DNA of 64,000 nt. It comes from Bolinopsis microptera (Eukaryota > Ctenophora > Tentaculata > Lobata > Bolinopsidae). The translations under genes and the position numbers were made by a program. The DNA lies in assembly GCF_026151205.1 (NCBI RefSeq), contig NC_087079.1:12578635-12642634 (forward strand), written 5' to 3'. Shown in pieces: positions 36,571 through 51,211 of this stretch (positions within the stretch are counted from its first letter, which is position 1; every line of letters begins with the position of its first letter). The notes beneath the pieces were generated by a model, which did not search any database, was not told where the DNA came from, and saw only the letters and a list, made by a program, of their open reading frames with translations.

Positions 36571-38018
36571 CAAAACGTCGCAGCGATAATACTAGCATCT
36601 GATATTCTCAGGCTTTACTGTTTCTTCCAGTAGCAAGGATTATTATATGAAATCATTATGGCTTCAGAAAAAATCATTCGACAAGCCATGCACTTAATTC
36701 TCTGTCGGACTAAATTGAAAAAACACTAAGAGATAAAAATCTGTAATAGGCATCTTCATTGATTTAAGTAAAGCTTTTGATACAATTGTCATGTAAACTG
36801 CTTAAAAAACTGAAATGATTATGGAATTCGAGGGATCTGCAAATAAATTAATAGCAGTTACCTCTTAATAGGCAGCAATAGTTTCAGTACTTGGAGAAGA
36901 ATCCGAAAAAATGTCTGTAATATTTGGTGTGCCTCAGGGGGACAGTATTAGGTTCCTTTGCTTTTCATTATCTAATCAATGATATATATAGAGTATCAAG
37001 ACTAGGTAAGTTTTTACTTTTTGCGATGACTCCAAACAATTGTTGTAGATAATGTTTAAAAACTCTTTACTGCAAACGCTTAAAAAATTCTCTAAACTTG
37101 TTCATCATATATGAAGAGTTAACTTGCCTGCATATCAACACAAGAAATGTTGTTTTATCCACTTTAAGCCGAACTGTAGAAATGAACCAGATTCAAACAC
37201 TAATGAATTAGATACGGACACTGAATAATATATAATTAACAAAGGTAGAGGAAACTAAGTGTCTTGGACGTCATTATTGACCAAAAACTGAACTGGGTTG
37301 CTTGTGGGTTCACTTGAGAGCGTTAAATCGTAAATTGAAAGTGACATTGGTCAGACTATGTGGAATCAGACGCTGTGTACTAAAACACTCTATAAGGGAC
37401 TGTACCACACCCTTTTGAATCACACCTATGTTATGGAATTTCTGTTTCTGTTTGGAGGAGGTGTTATCACAATAATAAACTAGATGCCATAGTTAAACAC
37501 AAAAGAAATGGCATAGAATTCTCTTTGGTGATAATGTGCAGTACTTCAATATGTTCAAAAAAATGTGCCAGAGTAAGGCCTATCACTAGGGATAAGACCG
37601 GTAAAGTTATCAGCAGATGTTAGCGCAAAGATTTCTTTGAACTAGAACACAGTAAACCAATCTGTAACGTGTATATACTTCCTGTCTGTCCACAATCTTT
37701 CATAAGTTGCACACTGTTTACTGGAACTGTTTTAAATTTAATAAGTTCCAATCACCAGTCTCAATGTTTCTTTTTCAACAGGTCACCAATACGAGTCAAC
37801 TACCTCATCCCACCACTCCGTCATCACTAATCATCTACATATCAACAGCTATTTGGATTCACTGCGTACGTCTACGAGTGAAATAGGACTTCTCCACTCT
37901 ATAAGTATATTCAAAGAATAATCTGAAGAAAGCTTTGTTTGAGAACACAATCTAAATATGACAGTCAACTATGGTGCTCGTTACAACTTTGGGCAAATGA
38001 ATTATCATTGGAAAATAG
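36571..38018 (+). mobile_element. LINE reverse transcriptase fragment (unit 7)
   Basis: FIDLSKAFDT of motif A is fully intact at 36755-36784. Motif C lost one base (TTTTGCGATGAC). The TAG stop is at 38016-38018. Confidence 0.88.
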
Positions 38019-40002
38019 GTTAATTAACTAACTTTATCTATGAGTAAAACCACGGTGTTATTGCAAAGAACCATGGACAAGGGATCATGACCTATATATT
38101 AATCTAGAGCGAAACAAAACGAATATCATTCAACAAATTTTAAAAGCCTGCGCTCAGGATCCTGTTGTTTTCCTACTCTGCCTATCCCAAAAACCCTCTC
38201 CTTCCCTTCCTTCAGGTTTAGTCTTCCCTCAAGTTTTAAATTAGTATAGCTGATAATATTTTCTTCGAATTAGTTCTGGGCATTATACATTATTTGGTAT
38301 CGTATGTATGTGTGTTAGTAGTTTGCTATCTAGGTATGTGCTGTATATTTGAAGGAATTTTGAGGCATCTCCGACGTCATCGTCCCATGGGTTGAGTTGT
38401 AAGCTGAGTATATGTTCAAACTCGCCTTACTTCGTATGGTGAAACATCGACAGGTTTGCCTTGACACTTTCGGTCGAATGTGTTTGACCCGGGTTTCAAG
38501 AAAAATTTGATCCACCATGAACATTACTTTGACACGTGAAAGTATCAAACGACTGTAATGATTCATTAAATTTTTTAGTATATTTTAGCTAGTTTATAGT
38601 AGAGACACAAGATCACAGAATAGAAAAGAGCACAATTGGCTTTGTTCTGCGACCGTGTTTCCTCAGGTGGCGACAGGTTTTTGTTGTTTTTGTAGTGTGC
38701 TGGGGAAAAACACGCTTTAAATATCTAATGAATTAAATAAGTTAATTGACATTAGTGCCTCAGTTTGTGGTAAAAAACAAATTTATGGTCAAAAGCTATA
38801 TATCGTAGATGGGCATGATTTACACCACACACTAAGCATCTGGATGGATAATTAGCACACAAGGATAAACTGACCTTTAAAAATGACAACCACTATACCA
38901 CTTAATCATAGCTCCAAAATAAATTATAGATATACATATGTAACATCTGGCCATGATTTATCACATGTGGTCACCCTGGGGTTCGGTAAAGCCCTTTCTG
39001 CAACTGGGTCCTTTTACCAGCCATCAATAAATAAGTCCATGCACCAGTACTGTCATAAACTGTAACATAATATTTAAAAATAAGATTATCTTTTGCTAGA
39101 ATTTAACCATTTTACGCCATAGTGCAATCTTCTCATTTTAAATTTAAAAATAACATTTACCCTACTATGATGTTGGTGGCATTTCATAATTAACTAAAAT
39201 TCAACTGTTGAAACGTCATTAGATTTTTAGGTCACAAACAATATTATAGTTTAAGCATCCTTTTAGCATTGTGTTTCCATTATTAGAATTTATGATATGT
39301 ATTGATTGAATATTTGGTAATAATTTTAACTTCTGTTCTTACTTACCTTTTGTTTTATTAATTCGATGTTGTTCAATGAGTTCGCCACAAAATGTTTCAA
39401 AGTATGAGGAGGGTAAAGGACACAATGCTAGTAGTTGCTTCTTTGTGCCCGTGGACTCAATGAACCCATTTTGCGGAGTTTCTCCAGACATCCCGGCTTT
39501 TATCTGGCCCGTGCGTGTTTTTTTACTTGGTTACTGCACAAGCCAGGACAACATTTGTTTTTGTGTTAGCCGTGCTAAGGTTGCAGAGTGATTATAAACA
39601 CTAAACAATTATACCACTTACAAATTTGCTAATACAATATCATGCAGAAGTCCGATTTGCTGCAAACGTCGAAACCACAGTTCAGCCGCCAGTAAGTTTA
39701 AGTGAACACGAAACACGAGGTTTACGGTGTCATTTTGTAAACTCACTTTATGGATGGTAGATTCCAGTAATTGTTGAAAGTAAATTACAGTCACTGCCAC
39801 CTATAGCGTTTATGTCACGGGTCTGATTAACGGCCAAGAATAATACGTTACGTGCGCGATAAGAAAACCGCGCAAAATGTTGAGGTAGGGATTAGCTGCG
39901 CGCGCTTTTAACATATTATTACGTTATGCGCCGTACGGGAAAACGGCAATATTTAGTAATTAAGTATTTGTTTACATAAATTTCCACGTTTTTATCAATA
40001 AT

Positions 40003-40490
40003 CTCAAGCATGGTCCAAAAACTGTTAAAGTTGTCATCTATGCAAACCTCCATTATCGAAACTGCTTTGGGCATCTAGAAGAGATCGGTTTAGACTGATT
40101 TGATGAGTTACAGGATGTGTTCACAATGTCAGGTTCTTTTTTCTGTGGTTCTGGGGAGTCCTTGAATTGAATTGATTCCAAAGCCAAGAAGCATTTAATA
40201 AATAAAGGTTATGGGCTTGGCTTTGGTGGTATAGACGGTAATCCCTAAGTTCAGACATGTTAAGTAAAGAGTAGAGAGTATGGGTACCCATTTATTTCAC
40301 TATTTTAAAAAGTTCAGTTATAGTACGAAGTTTTGTAAAGATTATGGAACCAGTAAGGAGTTTTGGCATGTTAAATAATGGTTTGGTTGATTCCTTGGTA
40401 TAGACATTCTGCTCCTAGTTTTTGGTCTTACATAAGGGTCTAAAAAAGTTTTATTATGAAATACGATTTAGACTCACCCTAATATTGGAG
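40003..40490 (-). mobile_element. Minus-strand LINE C-terminal fragment (unit 7)
   Basis: The stop marker is changed by insertion (CTCAAGCA). WNQF lies near a duplicated GAATTGAATTGATTCC, which adds bases to this copy. Confidence 0.67.
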
Positions 40491-40500
40491 GCACGTAAAC

Positions 40501-41107
40501 ACGATACTGCTGTGCCACGCTTTCACTGGATCAGACACCACAGGTTGGATCCACGGAATTGGTAAGGATCGGCTTTTCAGAACGATCGATTCTATCGATG
40601 GAAAAGTGTAATAATAGATGCTTTTTATTCGGCAAATTCTACACCAGCAACCATTAAAGCATGTCGGAGAAACTTTTGATGCTGACAGTTGATTTCATCA
40701 CAATCGAGATGACTAGATGAAGATAGACTTTCAGTTCTTGAACAGAAGTCGCAATCTTCAACAGCAGACATCAAGTGGGAACAGCTCACGCATCATCTGG
40801 GGACAGCTGAACAAAACATTATAATCTTGTTTACCATCAAGCTGCAGGGTAAGATAATATAACCTAGATCCGATCAAGCTGAGGATTGAAAGAAGATTAA
40901 CTGGGGCGCATGTACAGTGACCACTCTTATGAATCACAGCTCGAAAAAGTCATTTAAAACATCAGTTGCAACTGTTTAATGTCAGGTTGTGGACAATGCT
41001 TGTTCATGCAGAACAAGCAGGAATACATTGTGGATCAAACATGATTAAATGTCAGGTAAGTTGCACAATGTGCAGCTGAGGACTTCATAGTAAGACTCTT
41101 ATCTCTG
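40501..41107 (+). pseudogene. HAxTGxDT/CXC gene fragment (unit 7)
   Basis: CHAFTGSDTT is intact (about 40516-40545), and IGKDRLFR is readable to about 40580. The Cys-rich end has insertions (GGACAATGC, GAACAAGC). Confidence 0.66.
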
Positions 41108-41376
41108 TTTATAATATGGGTCCATATATAAAGTACTGCTTCGATTTACCGATTAATTTAGTGAAAAGTTGATTTATTATTCAGGCATACGTAATTTTTA
41201 AAATATTTTGACTCGTAAAATAATTTTATAGTTTGAATATTTGTTTAATATTGATTATCATATTAATGAAGTATATAATCAAATGGTTGTCAGTTAATTA
41301 GTATGTTCTCTTTCCTTGTTTGAACACATCAGTTTAATCTAGAACTTCTAAGACATCAGAAGTCGTTTTTAATTGG

Positions 41377-41797
41377 CAATATCCGTCGGCGGTGTAGAGT
41401 CCGCGGCGGCCAGCCGCAGGAATCCGAGCGGACTCCGGCGGTGCTCCGCCTAAAATGTATTTTATACCCCCACTGGACTCGAGGTACATTTTGGAGGACA
41501 TCCGAGCGGAGCCGTGACGGGACTCCGAGCGGACTCCGAGCGGTACTTTAAAGTCCGCAGACGGACTCCGAGCGGCTCCGCGGCGGATCGGCAGAGAGTG
41601 TCCGTCCGCAGAGTAAGCCACTAGGCGGACTCGGTTCCCCCCCACTGCGGACTCCGGCGGAGTGTCTGGCGGACTCGCCAGGACATCTCCGCCAGATTTG
41701 AATCCGCCGGAAGTCGCCAGCTCGGCGGACTCGCTCGGAGTCCGCCGGACTCCAACAGAGTCCACTGATTCCGTACTTCCGACTTCCGACCCTAGGC
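41377..41797. repeat. CpG-rich 11-bp-word block (unit 7)
   Basis: Two private C-runs (about 41467-41471 and 41637-41643) interrupt the words, resembling the other singleton homopolymer insertions in the array. Confidence 0.86.
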
Positions 41798-41964
41798 ATA
41801 ATTTGTCACGTGACATACAAAAATAGCATTTTGCAATATTGTGGTCAGATGAAAAGGTCGCTAGTGATAAAAACCTTAACTTACCCTCAACTATGTCAAT
41901 GTGTTACAAAACTCTGCTCCTAACTTTGGACCCTTTAATGTATTAAACGTTGACCCTAACCTCA

Positions 41965-43402
41965 CAAACCGCTCCGCAGCTGAATATATCAATGTCATTG
42001 ATATTCTCCAGGCTTTACAGTTTCTCAGTATGCAAGGATTTTTATATGAAAATCAATATGGCTTCAGAAAAAATCAATTAGGAACAAGCCATGCACTTAA
42101 CTTCTTGGCGACTAATGAAAATCACTAAGAGATAAAAATCATGTGTACTAGGCTCTTCATTGATTTAAAGTAAAGCTTTTGTACATCTGTCATAGATAAA
42201 TGCTTAAAAAAACTGAATGAATTATGGACATTCGAGGGATTAAAATTAAATTAATAGCCAGTTGAACTCTCCTAATAGGCAGCAATTGTTTCAGTAATTG
42301 GAGAAGAATCCGAATAACTGTCTGTAATACTGGTGGTGCCTCAGGGGGTCAGTAATAGGTCCTTGCTTTTCATTTTCTACATAATGAAATATATAGAGTA
42401 TCAGACCTACGGAAGTTTATACTTTTGCCCGATGACACCTACATATATGTGTAGATAAAATGTATAAAAACACTTTACTGCAAAGCTAACAACAATTCTT
42501 AAACTTGTTCATCAATTATATGAAGAGTAACTTGCTGCATATCAACACAAAGAAATGTTGTTATATCCACTTTGATAGCCGAACTGTAGAAATGAACAGA
42601 TTCAAAAACTAATGAATTAGAACTGACATGATTATATAATAATAAAAGGTAGCAGGAAAAACTAAAGTTTCTTGGAGTCCATTATTGACCAAAGAAAACT
42701 GACTTGGATGCTCACTTGAGAGCGTCTAAATCGTAATTGAAATGTGAGTTTGTTGACTATAGTGAAATCAGACGCTGTGTACATAAAAACTTATAAGGCC
42801 CTGTTCCTCACCGTTTTGAATCACACCTATGCTTATGGAATATCTGTTTGGGAGGTGTATCATATAATAAAACTAGAAGCAATATTAATAAACCAAAAGG
42901 TAATGCATAAGAATTCTCTTTGGTATAACTGATCGTACTTCAAATAAGTTACAAAAACTTGTGCCAGTGTAAGCCTACTCACTAGGGATAAGACCGGTAA
43001 GTTATCAAGCAGATGTTAGGCAAAGATTTCTTGAACTAGAAACAGTAATCCAACTGTCAAGAGTTAACGTCCTGACTGTCCACAATCTTCATAAGTTGCA
43101 CTGTTACTGGGAAAATGTTTAAAATTAATAAGTTCAATCACCAGTCTCAATGTTTCTCTTTATTCAAAGGTCACATAGACGAGGGACAATCCTCATCACC
43201 AACACTCCGTCCTCACTATTCTTCTACCAATAAACCAGTTATTTGGAATCACTGCGTAGTCACGGGGAAATAGACTTCTCCACTCCTATCTGTATATTTC
43301 AAGAATAATTTAAGAGAGCTTTGTTGAAACTACAATCTAAATATGACAGACAAAACTTGGATGCAGTTAAATCTTGATGCAAATGAATTATCATTGAAAT
43401 AG
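41965..43402 (+). mobile_element. LINE reverse transcriptase fragment (unit 8)
   Basis: Motif A and motif C each carry one inserted base (TTTAAAGTAAAGC; TTTTGCCCGATGAC), and motif B reads GGTGGTGCCTCAGG. The TAG stop is kept at 43400-43402. Confidence 0.86.
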
Positions 43403-45388
43403 GTTATTTAACAAACTTAATTCATATGAGTAAACCACGGTGTTATTGCAAAGGAAACCATGACAGGTATCAGGACCTATATTTTTATCTATGAGACCGA
43501 GACAAAACGAATTTCATTACAAACAAATTTTAAAATCATGTGGCAAAGGATCCTGTTGTTTTCCTACTCTGCCTATCCCAAACCCCTCTCCTTCCCATTT
43601 CTTCAGTTTATTCTTCAATTTTTTAAATTAGATAGCTGATATATTTTCTTCGAATTAGTTATGGCATATAATTATTTGGTATCGTATGTATGTGTGTTTA
43701 GTGTTTGCTAACTAGGGTATTGTGCACTGTTTATTTTGAAGAATTTTGAGGCTCACGACCGTCTCGTAATGGGTGAGTTGTAAGCTGAGTATATGTTCAA
43801 ATCGCCTTATTCGGATGGTGAAACATTCGACAGGTTTGACCTGACCTTTCGGACGTGTGTTGGCCAAAGGGATCAAAAAAATTTGATCACTTGAACATTA
43901 CTTTGACACGTGAAACTATCAAAAGACTGTATGTTTCCATTATATTTTTCTTAGTATATTTAGCTAGTTTATAGTAGAATACACAAGAATACAGATAGAA
44001 GAGCTACAATTGGGCTCTTTGTTCTGCGTCCGTGTTTCTCGGTGGGCCGGACAGGTTTTTGTTGGGTAGTAGTGATGGGGAAAACAAGCTTTAAATTTCA
44101 ATGAATGTAATATTGTTAATTGAACATTTGTTGCAACCAAGGGTGTTTATGTGGTAAAAACAAATTTATGGTCAAACATTATATATCGTAGAAGGGCATG
44201 TTTACCCACATGACACTAAGCATCTGGATGGATAATTTGCACCCAGTTAAAACTGACCTTTTAACTGTAACACAGCATTTACCCACGTAATCATAGCTCC
44301 AAAATAATAAATTGCTCTACATAGGAAAATTCGGACTGATTTACAAATTGTGGTCCCTGGAGGTTCGGTAAAGCATTACAGGAAACTGGGTCCTTTTTTT
44401 TTTCTACCAGCCCACAATAAAACTAGTCATGCCATGTACTGTCATACAACTGTACCAACTATTTAAAATAAGATTTCTTTTGCTTAGAATTTTTACATTT
44501 TATAGCCATTGAGCAATTACTCAATATTTAAAATTTAAAATTAAACATTTTACACTTTCTTTGATGGGTGCATTTCATACTTAACTAAATTCAACTTTGA
44601 AAGTCAATAGATTATTAGGCACAACAAATATTCTATTGTTTATGACTCCATTTTGAATTGTGTACTTATTAGATTTTATGTTATGTATTGATTGAATATT
44701 TGGTAATTACAAATGTTTACTTTTGTTTTATTTTCTTTTGTTTTTTTATTAGATGTGTTATATGGAGTTCCGACACAAATTGTTCATATTATGTAGGTGG
44801 GTAATGGACACATTTGTGCTAGGTGTGTTCTTTGTGCCGTTGACTACATTGAAATTTTGCACGGACGTTTCTCCTGTCTGCTTTTTTCGGTTGTGCGGTG
44901 TTATTTATCTTGGTTTGCACAAGCCAGGCCAACATTTTGTTTTTGTGTTAGCGTGCTACCAGGTTGCAGAGTATATATAAAATAAAACAATTATAAACAC
45001 TTTACAAATTTGTTACTACATTATCATGCAGAGTCGATCCTAGATGCAAACGTCAGACCACACAGTCAGCCGCCAGTAACGTTTAAGTGCAACACACGAA
45101 AACACAGGTTTAGGTGTAATTTTGTAAATCACTTTATGGATGGATAATTCAGTAATTGTTGTAGAAATTTACAGTCACTGCCACATATAGCGGTTATGTT
45201 CAAGGGTTCTGATTAACGGCCAAGAATAAACGTACGTTTGCGCGCATAACGAAACCCGCGCAAAATGTTTGAGGTAGGAGTAGCTGCGTAGAGCGCTTTA
45301 ACATATATTTCGTATAGCGCCGTACGGACTGGCATTTATTTATGTAATTAAGGATTTGTTGACGTATATTCCACGTTTTTATCAATAA

Positions 45389-45855
45389 TTAGCATGGTCC
45401 AAAACTGTTTAAAGTTGTCATTATTGCACTCATTTTCGACCTGCTTTGGGCATCTAGAAAGAGATCGGTTTTGCCTTGATTTGATTGAGTTACAGGATGT
45501 GTTCACAAAGTCAGGTTTATCTGTGGATTGGAGTCTTGAATTGATTCAAGCCAAGAAGATTGTTTAATAAAGTTATGGCTTGGGCTTTGGTTGGTATTTG
45601 ACGGTCATCCTCATTTTCAGAATGTTATGTAAAGAGTATTGAGAGATATGGGTACCTATAATTTCCACTATTTTTAAAAAAGTTCAGTTATGTACGAGTT
45701 TGTAATGATTATGAACAGTAAGGAGTTTATGACTGTTAAATTAATGGTTTGGTTGATTACCTTGGAATAGAATTCAGCTCTAGTTTTTTGACAAATCTAC
45801 TGGGTATACAAGATTATTATGAACTACCGATTTGACTCCCCCCTTAAACTTGGAG
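45389..45855 (-). mobile_element. Minus-strand LINE C-terminal fragment (unit 8)
   Basis: The stop marker is reduced to TTAGCA at 45389. The frame is broken by a deletion in the WNQFK region. Confidence 0.67.
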
Positions 45856-45861
45856 GCTCGT

Positions 45862-46472
45862 AAACACGATACTGCTGTGTTCCACGCTTTCACTGGATCA
45901 GACAAAACCACGTTGGATCACCACGAATTGGTAAGTGATCGGCTATTCAAGAACGATCGCATCTATCGATGATAGTGTAAATAGATGCTTTTTATTCCGG
46001 CAAATTATACACAGCAACCTAAATGCATGTCGGAGAACTTTTGATGCTGCAGTTGATTTCATCACAATAGAGATGATAGATGAAGTAGGACTTTCAGTTC
46101 TTGATCAGAAGCTCGCAATCTCAAACAGCAGAAATCAAGTCGGGAACAGCTCCCGCCACATATGGGACAGCTGAAAACATCTATCTTGTTTACCCATCAG
46201 CCGCAAGCGTAAGATAATAATCACCTGATCCATAAGCTGAGGATGAAAGAGAGATAATGGCGCATGTTTACCAGTGACCACTCTTATGAATACAGCTCCG
46301 AAAAAGCCTCATTATAAAACATCCTGTTGCAACTGTTAAAAGTCAGGTTGTGGCAGTATGCTTGTTCATGCAGAAAAGGCGGAATACATTGTGGATCAAC
46401 CTGACTTAAAATGTCAGGAACATTGCACCAAATGTGCCAGCTGAGACTTCATAAGTAAGGAATCTTATCTAG
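45862..46472 (+). pseudogene. HAxTGxDT/CXC gene fragment (unit 8)
   Basis: HAFTGSD is readable after an extra TT (about 45881-45905). TGAGGATGAAAG is conserved near 46238-46249. The CRK codons carry four A, the version that keeps the Cys-rich frame, but the next codon is changed. Confidence 0.65.
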
Positions 46473-46736
46473 TATATAATTTGGTCATATATAAAGTACT
46501 GTTCGATTTCCGATTAATTTAGTGAAAAAGTTCGTTATATTATTCATGTTACGTAATTTTAAAATATTTTGATCGAAAATAATTTTATAATTTTTTGATA
46601 TTTGTTTAATCAAGTGATTAATAATTAATTAATTATCTAATCAATGGTTGTCAGATAAAAAGTTGTTCTCTTTCCTGTTTTGAAACCATCAGTTTAATAT
46701 AGAACTGTTCTATGACTTCGAAGTCGTTTTTATTGG

Positions 46737-47150
46737 CACTATCCGTCGCGGAGTAGAGTCCGCACCCAAGGCGGAGCCGCGGAATCCGTGCGGACTCCGG
46801 GCCGGTGCTCCCGCTTAAAATGTAGTTAAACTGGATCGAGTCATTTTGGGCGGACTCGAGCGGAGCCGAGCGGGGACTCCAGAGCGGACTCCGAGCGGGA
46901 CTTTAAAGTCAGCCGCGGCTCCAGAGCAGGCTCCGCGGAGGATACCGGCAGAGTGTCCGCCGCCTGAGTAAGCCTCTTGGCGGACTCGGTCCGATGCGGA
47001 CTCCGGCGTGTGTTGGCGGACTCCGCGGTACCCTCTCCGCCAGACTTGAATCCAGCCGGAGTCCGCCAGCTCCGGCGGACTCCGCTCGGAGTCCGCCAGG
47101 ACTCAAACAGAGTCCACTGACTTCCGACCTCCGCTTCCGTCCCTCGGCTA
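46737..47150. repeat. CpG-rich 11-bp-word block (unit 8)
   Basis: GGGACTTTAAAGTC marks the palindrome centre near 46898-46911. A private CACCCAAGG insertion lies near the left side. Confidence 0.86.
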
Positions 47151-47314
47151 AATTTGTCACGTGACATACCAAAATGCATTTTGCAATATTGTGGTCAGAT
47201 GAAAAGGTCGCTAGTGATACCCTTAACCATTACCCTCACAATGTCAATAGTGTACAACTCTAGTCCTAACTTTGACCCTATAATGTATTACGTTGAACCT
47301 AAACTCCTCACTCA

Positions 47315-48758
47315 CAAACAGGTCCGCTGCGAAATTTCAAATGTCAGGAAATTATCCAGGGCTTACAGGTTTCTTCAAGTCGAAGGATTATTATATGAAA
47401 ATACAATATGGTTCAGCAAAAATCTTCGACAAGCCATGCACTTAACATACATCTGTCGATTAATTGAAATATAACTAAGAGTTAAAAATCTTGGACTAGG
47501 CATCTTCATTGATTTAAGTTAAGCTTTTGATACAATCTGTCATGATAAACTGCTTATAAACTGAATGAATTATGGATTCGTGGACTGCAAATATTTATTA
47601 GCCAGTTAACTCTCTATTAGGCAGCCAATATGTTTCAGTACTTGGAGAAGAATCGAAAAACTGTCTGTATATTTGGGGTGCCTCAGGGTCAGTTTTATGG
47701 TCACCTTGACTTTTCTTTTTGCTCACATCAATCAATATCATAGAGTATCAGACCTAGGTAAGTTTATACTTTTTGCGATGACTCCAAAATATTTGTTGTA
47801 GATAAATGTTAAAAACACTTTTCTGCCAACAATCCGCTACAAAATTCTTAAACTTGTTCATCAATTATGAAGTGTAAACTTGCTGCATATCAAACACAAA
47901 GAAATGTTGTTATATCCACTTTAAGCCGAACGGTAGAAATGAACCAGATTCAAACACTTAAATGAATTAGAATTGACTCTGAATATTATAATAATTAAAG
48001 GTAGAGAGGAAACTAGTTTCTGGAGTCATTATTGACCCAAAAACTGAACTGGGATGGCTCACTTGAGAGCGTTAAATCGTAAATTGAAATGTGAGATTGG
48101 TAGACTATGTGGAATCAGCGCTGTGTACCTAAAACATTCTATAAGGACACTGTACCCACAACCTTTTTGCAATCACCACCTATGTTATGGATTATCTGTT
48201 TGGGGAGGTGCTATCAAATAATTAAACTAGAAGCCAATTTAAAAAAACACAATGAAAAGCTTAAGAATTCTCTTTGGTGAATAATGTTGCGTCATCAATA
48301 AGTTCATAACTATGTGCCAGCGTACGGACTATAACTAGGGATAAGACGGGTAAAGTTATCAAGCTGATGTTAGGCAAGAGTTCTTTGAAACTAGAACACA
48401 GTAAACCAATCTGTATCGAGTATAACTTCCTGACTGTCCACAATCTTAATAAGTTGCACTGTTTAATGGTAATGTTTAAAATTAATAAGTTCCAATAACC
48501 AGTTCAATGTCTCTTTTATTCAACAGGTCACAAGTCGAGACAACTACATATAACACCCACTCGGTCCCTCACTATTCTTCTTACAATTCAACCAGTATTT
48601 GGAATCACTGCCGTAAGTAACGAGTGAAAATTGACTTCTCCACTCCTATCTGTATTTTCAAGAATAACTTAGAAAGCTTTGTTAGAACTACAATTCTTAT
48701 ATGACAGACACTATGGTGCAAGTTACAACTTGATGCAAATGAATTATCATTGATATAG
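47315..48758 (+). mobile_element. LINE reverse transcriptase fragment (unit 9)
   Basis: A substitution turns the Lys of IDLSKAF into TAA (about 47505-47522). Motif C lost one base. The TAG stop is at 48756-48758. Confidence 0.86.
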
Positions 48759-50737
48759 GTTAATAACTAAAACTTAATCATATGAGTATCCACGGTGTCT
48801 ATTGCAAAGAACATGACAAGGGTATAGTCCTATATAAGAATTAAGTGACGAACACAAAACGAATCTTCACTACGACTAATTTTAAAATCCTGCGGCCAGG
48901 ATCCTGTTGTTTTCCTACTCTGCTCTACCTAACCCCTATACCTTCCCTTTTCTTCAGGTTTATTCTTCAATTTTTTAAATTAGATAGCGATATAATTTTC
49001 TTTCGAATTAGTATGGCATTATACATTATTTGGTATCGTATGTATGTTGTGTTTAGGTTTGCTATATCTAGGTTATGTGCTGTATATTGTTGAAGATTTT
49101 TGAGGCTCAGACGTATCGTCCCTTGGGTTGAGTTGTAAGCGGGTTATATGTTCCAATCGCTCTTACTTCGTATGGTGAAAAATCGACAGGTGTGCCTTGA
49201 CCTTTCGGCGAGTGTTTGCCCACCGGGGTTCAAAAATTATGAATCCATGACATTACTTTGACTCAGTGAACTTATCAAACGTCTGTACTGATTCATTAAA
49301 TTTTCTTAGTTTATTTAAGCTAGATTATTGTAGATACACACGATCAATGAATAGCAAGAGCACAATTGGGACTCTTTGTTCTGCGACCGTGTTTCATCGG
49401 TAGGGCCGACGGTTTTTGGGTTGTGTTGTGTGCTGGGGAAAATACAACGCTTGAAAGATTATGTAATGTAAATATTGTTAATTGACATTAGTGCCACAGT
49501 TTATGTGGTAAACAAATTTATGGTCAAACTTTTATATATAGTGGAAAGGGCATGTTTTACCACATCAATATGCAATGGATGGATAAGTTGCCACACAAGG
49601 AATAAACTGACTTTAAACATGACCAACAGCCTTTACACGTAATCATAGCTCCTAATAAATAATTGATATACATGAAACATCTGGCCTGATCATTTTCACA
49701 TTGTGGTCCCACACGGGGTTCGGTAAAGACCTTACAGGCAACTGGTCCTTTTTCAGCCACAATAAAAATAGTCATGCCTGTACTGTCATCATCTGTAACC
49801 AACTATTAAAAAATAATATATCTTTTGCTAGTAATTTACATTTTAAGCCTAGGCATTACTTCTCAAATTTTAAATTTATAATTTAACTTTTACTAATAAC
49901 TATGATGTTGGTGGGGCGTTTATTACTTAACTAAATTCAATTTGAAGTCAATAGATTATTAGTCACAACAAAATTATAGTTTAAGAACATCCATTTTGCA
50001 TTGTGTTCCATTATTAGAATTTATGATGGTATTGATTGAATTATTGGTAATAATTTAAATTTTGTGTTTATTAAACTTTTGTTAATCTAATTCAGATGTT
50101 GTTCAATGAGTTGCCACTAAAATGTTCTAAATTATGTAGGAGGTTAAGGACACAATTGCTAGTAGTGCTTCTTGTGCCCGTTGACTTGACTACAATGAAA
50201 TTTTGCCGGAGTTTTTCTGTCGGCTTTTATCGGATGTGCGTTGTCTATTTACTTGGTTTTGCCAAAGCAGGCAAATAATTTTGTTTTTGTGGTTAGCCGT
50301 GATAACTGGTTTGCAGAGTATTTAAACACTAAACAATGATACACTATACAAATTGCTTATACATTTATCAGGCAGAGTCGATTGGCTGCAAACGTCAGAC
50401 ACCACAGTTCAGCGCCAAAGTAACGTTTTAGGACACCGAACACGTAGGTTATAGGTGTCATTTTGTAAATCACTTTATGGATGGGACTCCTAAAGTCAGT
50501 ATTTGTTGAAGCATATTAGTGTCAACTGCCATCCTTATAGCGTTATGGTAATGGTCTGATTAACGGCCAAGAATAACGTACGTGCGCGGCTTAAGGAAAC
50601 CCGAGCAAATGTTTGAGATAGGTGTAGCTGCGGCGCGCTTTTAAACATATATACGTATAAGCGCCGTACGGATGAAACGCAATATTTAAAGTAATTAAGC
50701 TAATTTGTTTACTTATATTCACGTTTTTAATCATAAT

Positions 50738-51205
50738 ATAGCATGGTCAATATACTGTTAAAGTTGTCATTATGATCTCATTATCGAACCTGCTTTTTTT
50801 TGGGCTATAGAAGAGATCGGTTTAGCCTTGATTTGGATTGAGTTACAGGTGTGTTTTCCACAAAGGCAGGTTTATTCTGGGATGGTAAGCTCCTTGAGTT
50901 GTTTCCAAAGCCGAGAAGATTTTTTAAATAAAAGTTATGGCTTCGCTTTCGGTGGTATTAGACGGTAATCCCTCTGTTCAGTCCTGTTAAGTAACGAAGT
51001 AGTGAGATATGGGTACCCTATATTTCAACTATTTTAAAAGTTCAGTTATAGTACGAAAGTTTGTAAAGATTATACACAGTAAGGAGTTTTTGACTGTTAA
51101 ATAATGTTTGTTGATTCCTGAGTAGAATTCAGCTCTAGTTTTTGACAAATATGGGCTCTACAAGTTTATTTATGGAACTACCGATTTAGACTCCCTAACT
51201 TGGAG
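50738..51205 (-). mobile_element. Minus-strand LINE C-terminal fragment (unit 9)
   Basis: The stop marker reads ATAGCA at 50738. LDAQSRFD is disrupted by a T-run near 50793-50800. Confidence 0.67.
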
Positions 51206-51211
51206 GCACGT

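Larger units (their letters stand above)
36463..41855 (+). repeat. Macrosatellite unit 7 (5393 bp)
   Basis: The phase marker itself has lost bases (GGTGTAGTGATAA). Unassigned spacer 38019-40002. Confidence 0.94.
41856..47205 (+). repeat. Macrosatellite unit 8 (5350 bp)
   Basis: Unassigned spacer 43403-45388. Confidence 0.95.
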